This document shows, one piece after another, positions 17,617-25,499 of a stretch of DNA of 64,000 nt. Location: positions 1 to 64,000 of the forward strand of contig JAFAYV010000052.1 in the NCBI GenBank assembly GCA_019240115.1, written 5' to 3'. The stretch's first letter is position 1, and every line of letters starts with the position of its first letter. The stretch comes from Solirubrobacterales bacterium. GTDB taxonomy: Bacteria; Actinomycetota; Thermoleophilia; Solirubrobacterales; Solirubrobacteraceae. Position numbers and translations under genes: made by a program. The notes under the pieces were generated by a model. The model worked only from the letters and a program-made list of their open reading frames with translations, was not told the origin of the DNA and made no database searches.

Positions 17617-18927
17617 CTAGTGGCTCAGCGCCCGCAGGTCGTCGGCGAAGCCGGGATAGGAGACCGCGGCCGCCTCCATCCCGATGACCTCGACGCCATC
17701 CTGCGAGGCCAGTCCCGCGACCGCGCCGAGCAGCGCGAGCCGGTGGTCGCCGTGGGCGTCGAGCCGTCCGCCCCGCAGACCGCCGGCGGCCCGGACGGCG
17801 AACCCGTCGGGCAGCGCCTCGATGTCGGCGCCGAGGCCGCGCAGGCCGTCGACGACGGTGGCGATCCGGTCGGACTCCTTGACGCGGAGCTCCGCGGCCC
17901 CGCGCACGACGGTCTCGCCCTCGGCGAAGCAGCCGAGCAGCGCCACCAGCGGCAGCTCGTCGATGGCCAGCGGCACCTCGTCGGCCCCGACCTCGGTCCC
18001 CGTCAGCGCCCCGTGGGCGACCTCGAGGTCGCAGATCGGCTCGGCCGCGGCGAACGTCCCGGGCGGCTCGAGCTCTCCCCCTACCCGGGCGCCCATGCGC
18101 CGCAGGATCTCAAGGAACCCCGAGCGCGTCCAGTTGACCCCGACGCCGGTCAGCGTCACCTCCGCGCCGGGGAGGAGCACCGCCGCGGTGATCAAGAACG
18201 CGGCGCTCGACAGGTCGGCGGGCACGACGATCCGATCGAGCGCCAGCTCGCCGGCGCGGCCCACGCTCGAGACCCAACCGCCGTCGCGGAGCCGGCGGCG
18301 CCCGACCGGCGCTCCGGCGGCGAGGAGCATCCGCTCGGTATGGTCGCGGGAGGCCACGGCCTCGCGGACCGTCGTGACGTCGGTGGCCAGCCCGGCGAGC
18401 AGCACGCACGACTTGACCTGCGCGGAGGCGACCGGCAGCTCGTAGTCGAGGCCGGCGAGCTGCGCCCCGAGGACGGTGAACGGCGGAAAGCGCCCCCCGC
18501 GAGCGTCGACGCGCGCGCCCATCGCCCGCAGCGGCAGCGCGATCCGGTCGACCGGCCGGCGGCGGATCGAGGCGTCGCCGTCGAGCGCGAACGACCGGCC
18601 CGCGACCGACGCCAGCCAGCCGGGAAGCAGGCGCATCAGGGTGCCGGCATTGCCGACGTCGAGCACCTCGTCGCAGCGGGGCCCGGCCGCTCCGACGCCG
18701 CGGATCACCAGCTCGCCGTCGCGCCCCTGCACCGAGGCACCGAGGCGCCGCATCGCCTGCAGTGTCGAGCGCGTGTCGGCGGCGTCGAGATACCCCGCGA
18801 TCGCGACCGGCGCCTCGCACATCGCTCCCACGATCGCGGCGCGGTGCGAGATCGACTTGTCCGACGGCGGCGTGACGCGGCCGCGCAGACGGACCCGGTC
18901 CCGCCCACCTCCGAAGCGCACGCTCAC
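17617..18927 (-). CDS. aroA: 3-phosphoshikimate 1-carboxyvinyltransferase (EPSP synthase)
   Basis: 436 residues from the GTG at 18927, which overlaps the tyrA stop (GTGA); the open frame continues upstream but only through tyrA. LRGRVTPPSDKSISHRAAIVGA (PEP/shikimate-3-P binding), NAGTLMRLLPGWLA and the later IKESDR-like VKESDRIATV are family motifs. Sixth step of the shikimate pathway. Glyphosate-sensitivity class was not judged. Confidence 0.96.
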   Translation of the reverse strand: MSVRFGGGRDRVRLRGRVTPPSDKSISHRAAIVGAMCEAPVAIAGYLDAADTRSTLQAMRRLGASVQGRDGELVIRGVGAAGPRCDEVLDVGNAGTLMRLLPGWLASVAGRSFALDGDASIRRRPVDRIALPLRAMGARVDARGGRFPPFTVLGAQLAGLDYELPVASAQVKSCVLLAGLATDVTTVREAVASRDHTERMLLAAGAPVGRRRLRDGGWVSSVGRAGELALDRIVVPADLSSAAFLITAAVLLPGAEVTLTGVGVNWTRSGFLEILRRMGARVGGELEPPGTFAAAEPICDLEVAHGALTGTEVGADEVPLAIDELPLVALLGCFAEGETVVRGAAELRVKESDRIATVVDGLRGLGADIEALPDGFAVRAAGGLRGGRLDAHGDHRLALLGAVAGLASQDGVEVIGMEAAAVSYPGFADDLRALSH

Positions 18928-19991
18928 GGTGACGCCACCGGGAAGCCGAGCCCGGCGATCAGCTCCTGCGCCCGCTGCGCCTCCGCCGACCCGGCGATCC
19001 ACAGCGCGATCACGCCCTCGCGCATGTCGCTCGCCGGGTACAGGGCCATGTCGGCGATGTTCACGGCGACGCGCCCGAGCTCGAGCGCGAGCTCGGCGAT
19101 GACTCCGGGCCGGTTGGGCACCGAGATCCGCAGCTCGAACAGCGCGCCGCCGACGAGCTCACGCTCGAGCAGACGCCGGCGATCGCTTGCCGCGTCGTCG
19201 TTCCAGGCGCTGACCGCGCCGGCGTCGGCGGCGAGCAGGCGCTCGCGCGCGTCGCGCAGCCGCTCGAGCACGCCGTCGATCTCGGCGATGATCGCCTCCC
19301 GGTTGTGCAGGTAGATGTCGGTCCAGATCGCGCTCGGCGCACCCGCCACCCGGGTGGCGTCGCGAAAGCTCGGCCCGGTGGCCGGCAACGGCTGCTCGCC
19401 GACGGTCAGTGTCGCGGCGGCCTGCGCGACGAGCACGTTGGCCAGCACGTGCGGCAGGTGCGAGACGGCAGCCAGGACCCGATCGTGCGTCGCGGGATCG
19501 ATCGCCGACGGCCGGGCTCCGAGCGCGTGCAGCAGCCGGTGCAGCCGCTCGTACAGGACCCCGCTCGTCGCGGGGCGCGGGGTCAGGTACCAGGTGGCGC
19601 CCTCGAACAGATCGGCGCGCGCGTGCGCCACCCCCGCGGTCTCGGCGCCGGCGAGCGGATGGCCTCCCACGAACCGCGGGTCCTCGATCCCCGCGACGAG
19701 CGCCCGCTTGACCGACCCGACGTCGGAGACGACGCAGTCGACCGGCGCCGCGCGCAGGACCGCGCGGACGAGCTCGGGCAGCGCGCCGACGGGCGCGGCC
19801 ACGAACACGGCCTCGGCGTCGCCGACCGCCTCCTCGACGGTCTCGGCCGCCCGGTCGATCGCTCCGCGCGCCGTCGCCTCGGCGAGCACCTGCGGGGTGT
19901 CGGCGCCGGTCACCATCGCGCCGGCCCGCGCGCGTGCGGCGAGCGCCACCGAGCCGCCGATCAAGCCCACCCCGATGACCGCCACCCGCAT
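18924..19991 (-). CDS. tyrA: Prephenate dehydrogenase with C-terminal ACT domain
   Basis: 355 residues from the ATG at 19991 (MRVAVIGVGLIGGS, the NAD-binding loop). SDVGSVKRALV and VGGHPLAGAETAGV give the substrate-binding Ser/His region. The final 75 residues (FELRISVPNRPGVIAELALEL) form an ACT domain, usually a tyrosine feedback site. It starts 11 bp after a DAHP synthase and overlaps aroA. Arogenate specificity cannot be excluded. Confidence 0.94.
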   Translation of the reverse strand: MRVAVIGVGLIGGSVALAARARAGAMVTGADTPQVLAEATARGAIDRAAETVEEAVGDAEAVFVAAPVGALPELVRAVLRAAPVDCVVSDVGSVKRALVAGIEDPRFVGGHPLAGAETAGVAHARADLFEGATWYLTPRPATSGVLYERLHRLLHALGARPSAIDPATHDRVLAAVSHLPHVLANVLVAQAAATLTVGEQPLPATGPSFRDATRVAGAPSAIWTDIYLHNREAIIAEIDGVLERLRDARERLLAADAGAVSAWNDDAASDRRRLLERELVGGALFELRISVPNRPGVIAELALELGRVAVNIADMALYPASDMREGVIALWIAGSAEAQRAQELIAGLGFPVASP

Positions 19992-20002
19992 GCGGCGGGC
20001 GG

Positions 20003-21085
20003 TCAGCGAGCCTCGCGCCGGGCCCGGACGCCGGCGGCCAGCGCCTCGAGCACCTCGACCGTCGTCTCCCAGCCGATGCACCCGTCGGTGATCGACCGAC
20101 CGTAGGTGAGCTTCTCCGGACGGTCGAGGTCCTGGCGTCCGTCGAGCAGGAACGACTCGAGCATCACGCCGACGATCGTGCGCTCCCCGCCGGCGAGCTG
20201 GTCGGCGACGGCGGCGGCCACGTCGGGCTGGCGCGCTGGGTCCTTGCCGCTGTTGTCGTGGCTGAGGTCGATCATCACCCGCTCGGGGAGGTCGGAGGCC
20301 CGCAGCAGCTCGACGGCGCGCGCGACCGAGGCCGCGTCGAAGTTCGGCGCATTGCGCCCGCCGCGCAGGATCACATGGCTGTCCTCGTTGCCGCGGGTGT
20401 AGAGGATCGCCGGGGTGCCGGTCTCGTCGATACCGGCGAAGGCGTGGGAGACGCCGGCGGCGCGCACGGCGTCGACGGCCACCTGGACGTTGCCGTCGGT
20501 GCGGTTCTTGAACCCGACGGGCATCGACAGCCCGGAGCCGAGCTGGCGGTGGATCTGGCTCTCGGTCGTCCGCGCCCCGATCGCGCCCCAGCAGACCGCG
20601 TCGGAGATGTACTGCGGGGTGATCGGATCGAGGAACTCGCAGCCGACCGGCAGCCCGAGCTCGAGCACCTCGAGCAGCAGGCGCCGGGCCATTCGCAGCC
20701 CGGTGTTGACGTCGGAGGAGCCGTCGAGGTGCGGGTCGTTGATCAGGCCCTTCCAGCCGAGGCTCGTCCGCGGCTTCTCGAAGTACACGCGCATCGCCAG
20801 GCACAGGTCCGCCCGCCGCCGATCGCGCTGCGCGGCGAGGCGCCCGGCGTACTCGCGGGTCGCCGCGACGTCGTGGACGCTGCACGGTCCGACGACGACG
20901 AGCAGGCGATCGTCGCGACCGTCGAGGATCGCCTCGACCTCGCCGCGGCCGCCGAGCAGGACCTCGGCGTGGGCGTCGGAGAGCGGCAGCTCCTCGATCA
21001 GCTCCTGCGGCGAGGCGAGCGGGACGAGGCGCTCGATCCGGCGATCGCGGATCGTATAGCTGCGGGCGCTGCCGGTCAGCGACAT
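20003..21085 (-). CDS. aroF: DAHP synthase, class I alpha (AroF/G/H type)
   Basis: 360 residues from the ATG at 21085; an open frame continues upstream into the other DAHP synthase. LLVVVGPCSVHD, MRVYFEKPRTSLGWKGLINDPHLDGS and GARTTESQIHRQLGSG are hallmarks of the E. coli-type class I alpha enzymes that condense PEP with erythrose 4-phosphate. An N-terminal regulatory extension of about 45 residues is present. It follows a class I beta enzyme by 4 bp, so the first shikimate step is encoded twice in one operon. Confidence 0.93.
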   Translation of the reverse strand: MSLTGSARSYTIRDRRIERLVPLASPQELIEELPLSDAHAEVLLGGRGEVEAILDGRDDRLLVVVGPCSVHDVAATREYAGRLAAQRDRRRADLCLAMRVYFEKPRTSLGWKGLINDPHLDGSSDVNTGLRMARRLLLEVLELGLPVGCEFLDPITPQYISDAVCWGAIGARTTESQIHRQLGSGLSMPVGFKNRTDGNVQVAVDAVRAAGVSHAFAGIDETGTPAILYTRGNEDSHVILRGGRNAPNFDAASVARAVELLRASDLPERVMIDLSHDNSGKDPARQPDVAAAVADQLAGGERTIVGVMLESFLLDGRQDLDRPEKLTYGRSITDGCIGWETTVEVLEALAAGVRARREAR

Positions 21086-21089
21086 CGGG

Positions 21090-21923
21090 CTACGCCGTGA
21101 CCCCGGTCGCGGGGATCTTGCCGACCTGCGCGGCCACCGCGTGCACCCGCTCGGCGTAGTCGGCGAACTCGTCGCACGGCAGCTGCTGCGCGGCGTCGCA
21201 GATCGCCTCCGCGGGGCGCGGATGGACCTCGACGATGACCCCATCGGCCCCGGCGGCGGCGGCTGCCAGCGACATCGGGAGCACGAGGTCGCGCCGGCCC
21301 GCCGCGTGGCTGGGATCGACGATCACCGGCAGGTGCGTGCGCGACTTCAGCACCGGGATCGCCATCAGGTCGAGCGTGAAGCGGTAGGCGGTCTCGAAGG
21401 TCCGGATCCCGCGCTCGCAGAGGATCACGGATTCGTTGCCCTGCGCAAGCAGGTACTCGGCCGCCATCAGCAGTTCGTCGAGCGTGGCCCCGAGCCCGCG
21501 CTTGAGCAGCGCGGGGCGCCCGCAGCGGCCGACCTCGGTCAACAGCGCGTAGTTCTGCATGTTCCGCGCCCCGATCTGCAGCACGTCGGCGACCTCGAGC
21601 AGCTCCGGGAGATCGCGGGGGTCGATCACCTCGGTGACGATCGGCAGCCCGGTGTGCGCGCGCGCCTCGGCGAGCAGCCGCAGGCCCTCCTGTCCGAGCC
21701 CCTGGAACGAATAGGGCGAGGTGCGGGGCTTGTAGGCGCCGCCGCGGAGCATCGCCGCCCCGCCGGCCGCGACCGCCCGCGCGGACTGCAGCAGCTGCTC
21801 GCGCGACTCGACCGCGCAGGGTCCCGCGATGATCGTGAAGTGCGCGCCACCGAGCCGGTGCCCGGCGATCTCGACCGCTCGCCCGTCCCCCTCGTCGATG
21901 TCATCCTGCGTCGCCATGCTCAT
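21090..21923 (-). CDS. DAHP synthase, class I beta (KDO8PS-like)
   Basis: 277 residues. IIAGPCAVESREQLL, LRGGAYKPRTSPYSFQGLG, QIGARNMQNYALL, LLKRG and PVIVDPSHAAGRR are the ordered motifs of the class I beta family (Bacillus/Thermotoga DAHP synthases). It lacks an attached chorismate mutase or ferredoxin-like regulatory domain, but a free AroH chorismate mutase is two genes upstream. AAAGGA precedes the ATG. Preceded by a 340-bp leader with promoter, short ORF and hairpins. Confidence 0.93.
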   Translation of the reverse strand: MSMATQDDIDEGDGRAVEIAGHRLGGAHFTIIAGPCAVESREQLLQSARAVAAGGAAMLRGGAYKPRTSPYSFQGLGQEGLRLLAEARAHTGLPIVTEVIDPRDLPELLEVADVLQIGARNMQNYALLTEVGRCGRPALLKRGLGATLDELLMAAEYLLAQGNESVILCERGIRTFETAYRFTLDLMAIPVLKSRTHLPVIVDPSHAAGRRDLVLPMSLAAAAAGADGVIVEVHPRPAEAICDAAQQLPCDEFADYAERVHAVAAQVGKIPATGVTA

Positions 21924-21970
21924 CTGATCCTTTCCACGCCAGAGACTGTCAAAGAAGCTTCCGATGCGAC

Positions 21971-22037
21971 CCGGGCCGGCCAGCGGCCCGGCGAGACGGC
22001 GCCCGGCCTCCGGAGGGGCCGCCGATCGGCCGGCGGC
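21971..22037 (-). promoter_or_regulatory. Hairpins of a candidate transcription attenuator upstream of the DAHP synthases
   Basis: Three GC-rich hairpins lie between the leader-peptide stop and the DAHP synthase start: GCCGCCG/CGGCGGC (22018-22024 with 22031-22037), CCTCCGGAGG (22007-22016) and CCGGGCC/GGCCCGG (21971-21977 with 21985-21991). The last is nearest the gene. There is no long T-run. Alternative pairing was not computed. Confidence 0.35.
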
Positions 22038-22059
22038 GACGGGGGCTGTGGCCGAGCGC

Positions 22060-22149
22060 CTAGCTAAATCGCCAGGCGACGAGGGCCGCGCAGGAATACC
22101 GGCCGGTGGCGGCGTCGGTGCGATGCGACGATGGGGACGGCCGGCTCAT
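22060..22149 (-). CDS. Candidate 29-residue leader peptide with Tyr, Trp and Phe codons
   Basis: Short ORF (ATG at 22149, TAG at 22060-22062) too small for ordinary gene calling. It starts MSRPSPSSHR and ends RYSCAALVAWRFS, so one Tyr, one Trp and one Phe codon fall in its last 13 codons. It begins a few bases after a promoter-like TTGCCA-N18-TAGACA and is followed by GC-rich hairpins and then two DAHP synthase genes. By analogy with aromatic leader peptides, it may sense charging of aromatic tRNAs. No Shine-Dalgarno is seen. Could be chance. Confidence 0.4.
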   Translation of the reverse strand: MSRPSPSSHRTDAATGRYSCAALVAWRFS

Positions 22150-22162
22150 GCGCTGGCGCGAA

Positions 22163-22192
22163 TGTCTAGCAGATGGCCGGCGCGACTGGCAA
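22163..22192 (-). promoter_or_regulatory. Candidate promoter of the DAHP synthase-tyrA-aroA operon
   Basis: TTGCCA (22187-22192), 18-bp spacer, TAGACA (22163-22168). Predicted start of transcription is just before the leader ORF. Confidence 0.4.
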
Positions 22193-22266
22193 CGCCGCCG
22201 TCGGCTCATCGCGCTCGCGGCGCCGATCCGCGCGCGGCGCGGCCGCCCTCCGGCGGCGATCGGCTC

Positions 22267-23355
22267 TCACCTATCGAGCAGCTCGGACATCGCCGCCAGA
22301 AAGCGCCGGTTCTCGCCGTCGGTGCCGACCGTGACGCGCAGCGAGCCGGGACGGCCGAGGGCGGCGCCGGCGCGCACGAGCACGCGCCGCTCGCGCAGGC
22401 CGTCGAGGATCTGCGGCTCGTCCTCCTCGTTTCGCAGATGGATCCAGACGAAGTTCGTGTCCGAGTCGGCCACCCACAGCCCGAGCTCGCGCACCCCGTC
22501 GGCGAGCGCCATCCGGGCGGCGACCGCGTGGGCGACCCGCCGCTCGACCTCATCCTGATGCTCGAGCGCGACGACCGCGGCCGCTTGGGCGGCCATGTTG
22601 AGGTAGAACGGCTGGCGCATCTGGTCCACCGCGGCGCGGACCGCCTCGGATCCGCAGAGGCCGTAGCCGACGCGCAGGCCGGCGAGGCCGTAGGCCTTGG
22701 AGAACGTCCGCAGCAGCACGAGGTTCGGCCAGCGCCGCAGCAGCTCCACCGAGGCGTAGGTGTCGCCGACGGCGAGCGCGAACTCGACGTAGGCCTCGTC
22801 GAGGACGACGCACACGTGGTCGGGGACCGAGCGCAGGAACGCATCGACGTCCTCGAGGGCGACCGACGTCGAGGTCGGGTTGTTCGGGTTGCAGATGAGC
22901 ACCAGCCGCGTGGCGACGGTCACCTCGGCGGCCATCGCGGCGAGGTCGTGCCGATCCTCCGCGTCGAGCGGGACCTCGATCGCGCGTGCTCCCGAGGCGG
23001 GTCCGAGGTGTCGGTACTCGCTGAACGCGGGCCAGGCGTAGACGACCTCGGCGCCCGGCTCCAGCAGGGCGTCCCCGAGCGTCAACAGCAGGTCGCAGGA
23101 GCCGTTGCCCAGGGCGATGCGCTCGCGCGGGACGCCGTAGCGGGCGCGGAGCGCGGTGCGCAGCGCGACGTAGGACGGGTCGGGGTAGCGGTGCACCCCG
23201 GCGAGCGCGCGGTGGGCGGCGGCCACCGCCTCGGGGTGGGGCGCGAAGCAGGACTCGTTGGAGGCGAGCATCGCGGTGTCCTGGCCGAGGTCGTAGCCGG
23301 CGGCCAGCGGATAGGCCGGGATCCGGCGGATGCGCTCTCCGAACTCGATCGCCAC
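22267..23355 (-). CDS. hisC: Histidinol-phosphate / aromatic aminotransferase
   Basis: 362 residues from GTG at 23355, 8 bp after the aroH stop. PLP fold type I enzyme with ASNESCFAPHPEAV, HRYPDPSY, CNPNNPTS, DEAYVEF and the Schiff-base FSKAYGLAGLRVGYGL. In this aromatic operon it probably transaminates prephenate, phenylpyruvate or 4-hydroxyphenylpyruvate, as hisC beside tyrA does in Bacillus; histidine synthesis is possible as well. No other his gene is in the window. Confidence 0.9.
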   Translation of the reverse strand: MAIEFGERIRRIPAYPLAAGYDLGQDTAMLASNESCFAPHPEAVAAAHRALAGVHRYPDPSYVALRTALRARYGVPRERIALGNGSCDLLLTLGDALLEPGAEVVYAWPAFSEYRHLGPASGARAIEVPLDAEDRHDLAAMAAEVTVATRLVLICNPNNPTSTSVALEDVDAFLRSVPDHVCVVLDEAYVEFALAVGDTYASVELLRRWPNLVLLRTFSKAYGLAGLRVGYGLCGSEAVRAAVDQMRQPFYLNMAAQAAAVVALEHQDEVERRVAHAVAARMALADGVRELGLWVADSDTNFVWIHLRNEEDEPQILDGLRERRVLVRAGAALGRPGSLRVTVGTDGENRRFLAAMSELLDR

Positions 23356-23363
23356 GACGGCGT

Positions 23364-23729
23364 CTATTGTGCCGACTCGAGGTCGCGCCTCAGCGCGCGC
23401 GTCTCGCGCAGGTACACGTGCGCAGGCTCGTGATCCTCTTCGGCGTAGTAGTGCACGAGCGTGCGGATGACCCGCGGCAGCGAGCCGGGAACGGGGATCT
23501 CCCGGGTGCACAGCAGCGGCACGCGGTCGAGCCCGAGCTGGCGCGCGGCGACCGCCGGAAACTCGGCGTCGAGGTCGTCGGTGAGCGTGAAGATGCAGCT
23601 GACCATCGCCTCGGCGACGAGCCCGTTGCGCGCCATCAGCTCGCGGATCAGCTCGTCGGTGGCGTCGAGGATCGCCTGCGCCCGGTTGGCCTCGACGCTG
23701 TTGGCGCCTCGCAGCGCGAACAGACGCAT
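23364..23729 (-). CDS. aroH: Chorismate mutase, AroH class
   Basis: 121 residues, the normal size of the monofunctional trimeric Bacillus-type enzyme. LRGANSVEANRAQAIL carries the active-site Arg and Glu region; SCIFTLTDDLDAEFPAVAAR and VPLLCTREIPVPGSLPRVIR follow the family pattern. Converts chorismate to prephenate, feeding TyrA. First gene of the aromatic run. Confidence 0.95.
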   Translation of the reverse strand: MRLFALRGANSVEANRAQAILDATDELIRELMARNGLVAEAMVSCIFTLTDDLDAEFPAVAARQLGLDRVPLLCTREIPVPGSLPRVIRTLVHYYAEEDHEPAHVYLRETRALRRDLESAQ

Positions 23730-23775
23730 CGCGCGGGCATTCTGCCAGAGCCCGGAGTCAGGGCCGGCCGGGCGT

Positions 23776-25494
23776 TCACGGGCCGCCGCCCGTCCCGGAG
23801 GGGCCGACCGCCGCCGCGGTCGTCCGCGCGGAGGGCGCCGAGGCGAGACGCTCGGCGGCGGGGGGCGGCACGGTCACCTCCCACACCTCGGCGCAGCCGA
23901 AGCGTCGCGCCGAGACGACCATCGACCCGAGCGTCTGAGACAGATCGACGTGCTGCTCGCAGCTGGCGAGCAGGAACCGCGCCCCGGACTGGCGCACGAA
24001 GCGTTGACTGGCCGCCGCCGACAGCTGCCCTTGGAAGAGCGCGTCGGCGGCCATCATGCGCGGAACGCAGTCGGGCTCGGACCACAGGCAGTCACCGACG
24101 AACACGTGCCGGCCGGTGCGACCGGGGACGGCGACGCCGAGGTAGAACTGCGACAGCACGCCGCCTCGGTCGCGCGCGCGATCGAGGTAGGTGAGCGCGT
24201 TGCGCTCGTCGGCGGTGACGTAGTTGGCGTTGTCGGGCTTGACCCCGGTGTAGCGGTGGGCATAGCTGAGCGTGTAGACGTTGGCGGGGACGATCCCGAC
24301 GAGCACCGCGAGCACCGCCAGCGCCCGGGCGCGCGGGATCCGCGACAGTGGGCTCTTGCGGACCCCCTTGACCGCGAGCACCGCGAGCGGGACGGTGATC
24401 CCGTTGAAGGCGTGCAGCGGGGTGGCGCTCAGCGCGGTCGCCGAGAGCACGTAGATGACGAGCGCCGCGGGCACCCAGACGCGCAGCGCCAGCTCGAGGA
24501 AATCGGCGGACCGGCCGCGGTAGCCGAGCAGCGCGACGACCGCCAGCGGGGCCACCCCGAGCGCGATCGCCGACAGCGGGAAGGCGTGCTTGGAGTTGTC
24601 GCGCGCCATGCCCCAGTTGATGTCGAAATGGCCGAGCGCGAAGTAGTACAGCAGCGGCAGCGCGGTCAGCACGATCGTGACCGCCGCCAGCCGCAGCCGG
24701 GGATCGGCGAGCCATTGCCGCGGGCCGCGGCCGCGGCCGCGCGCGAGCTCGGGCAGGCGAACGAGCTCGAGGCCGAGCACGACGACGATGAGCAGCTCGC
24801 CCTGCCACGGGTGCAGCGAGCTGGCCAGCGCGCCGAGCAGTCCCGGGCCCCAGCGCAGCCGCTGCTCCCCGCGGGCCCGGTCATAGCGCAGCAGCGCCCA
24901 GAGGACGAGCGCGACCGCGATCAGGCCGAAGGGATAGCCCCAGCTCAGCCACATCGGCATCTCGTCCCCGACGACGCCGAGCGCCCCGTAGATCCAGCTG
25001 ACCGAGCCGAACAGCACGCACAGGGCGAGCGCCGCCCGGCGATCGAAGGTCGTGCTCAGGCACCGGTGCACGACCCCCCGGCAGGCCATGAAGAAGCTGC
25101 CGACCGCAACGGGCTTCCAGGCCAGCAGCGAGAGCCACGCGGGCAACCCGAGACGGGTCAGCACGCCGGAGATCGCGATCGCCGGCTGCAGGTAGTCGGC
25201 CGGCGTCGAGCGCAGCACGAACAGATTGGAGATCGTGAGGTGGCTTGCCGCCGACTGGATCCAGGCCAGGTACTGCATCTGGTCGACGATGAAGAAGCCG
25301 TCGGTCCCGGTCCACACGAGGTGGTGCGAGACGGCGTGGTAGATGTCGGTGGAGATCACCCACAGCGAGAGCACCGCCAGGGCGACGAGCACCGCGAGCT
25401 CGAACGGATCGGGTCCCCGGCAGCGAACGGCCAGCGCAGGCGGCGTCAGGCGGACCGGTCTGGCGGCGACCGCCGCAGAGAGAGGGGCCGACAC
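23776..25494 (-). CDS. Polytopic membrane protein, probable GT-C-like
   Basis: 572 residues from GTG at 25494, 5 bp after the upstream gene stop. About 10 membrane helices, the first at about 32-52, then a soluble C-terminal part of about 140 residues containing DERNALTYLDRARDRGG and VGDCLWSEPDC. HLVWTGTDGFFIVDQMQYLAWIQ in the first outer loop and ASSLHPWQGELL resemble GT-C membrane proteins, but I do not recognise the family. Paired with a mannosyltransferase-like gene, so a cell-envelope glycan role is inferred. Confidence 0.65.
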   Translation of the reverse strand: MSAPLSAAVAARPVRLTPPALAVRCRGPDPFELAVLVALAVLSLWVISTDIYHAVSHHLVWTGTDGFFIVDQMQYLAWIQSAASHLTISNLFVLRSTPADYLQPAIAISGVLTRLGLPAWLSLLAWKPVAVGSFFMACRGVVHRCLSTTFDRRAALALCVLFGSVSWIYGALGVVGDEMPMWLSWGYPFGLIAVALVLWALLRYDRARGEQRLRWGPGLLGALASSLHPWQGELLIVVVLGLELVRLPELARGRGRGPRQWLADPRLRLAAVTIVLTALPLLYYFALGHFDINWGMARDNSKHAFPLSAIALGVAPLAVVALLGYRGRSADFLELALRVWVPAALVIYVLSATALSATPLHAFNGITVPLAVLAVKGVRKSPLSRIPRARALAVLAVLVGIVPANVYTLSYAHRYTGVKPDNANYVTADERNALTYLDRARDRGGVLSQFYLGVAVPGRTGRHVFVGDCLWSEPDCVPRMMAADALFQGQLSAAASQRFVRQSGARFLLASCEQHVDLSQTLGSMVVSARRFGCAEVWEVTVPPPAAERLASAPSARTTAAAVGPSGTGGGP

Positions 25495-25499
25495 GGGAG

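Noticed and set aside
22040-22110. tRNA-like stretch TGTGGCCGAGCG resembling a Ser/Leu tRNA D-arm
   Set aside because: No matching acceptor stem, anticodon arm or T-arm follows; it lies in the aro leader.
22081-22266. Additional gene in the gap between hisC and the DAHP synthase
   Set aside because: Apart from the 29-codon leader candidate, frames here are short, Arg/Pro-rich and lack starts with ribosome sites.
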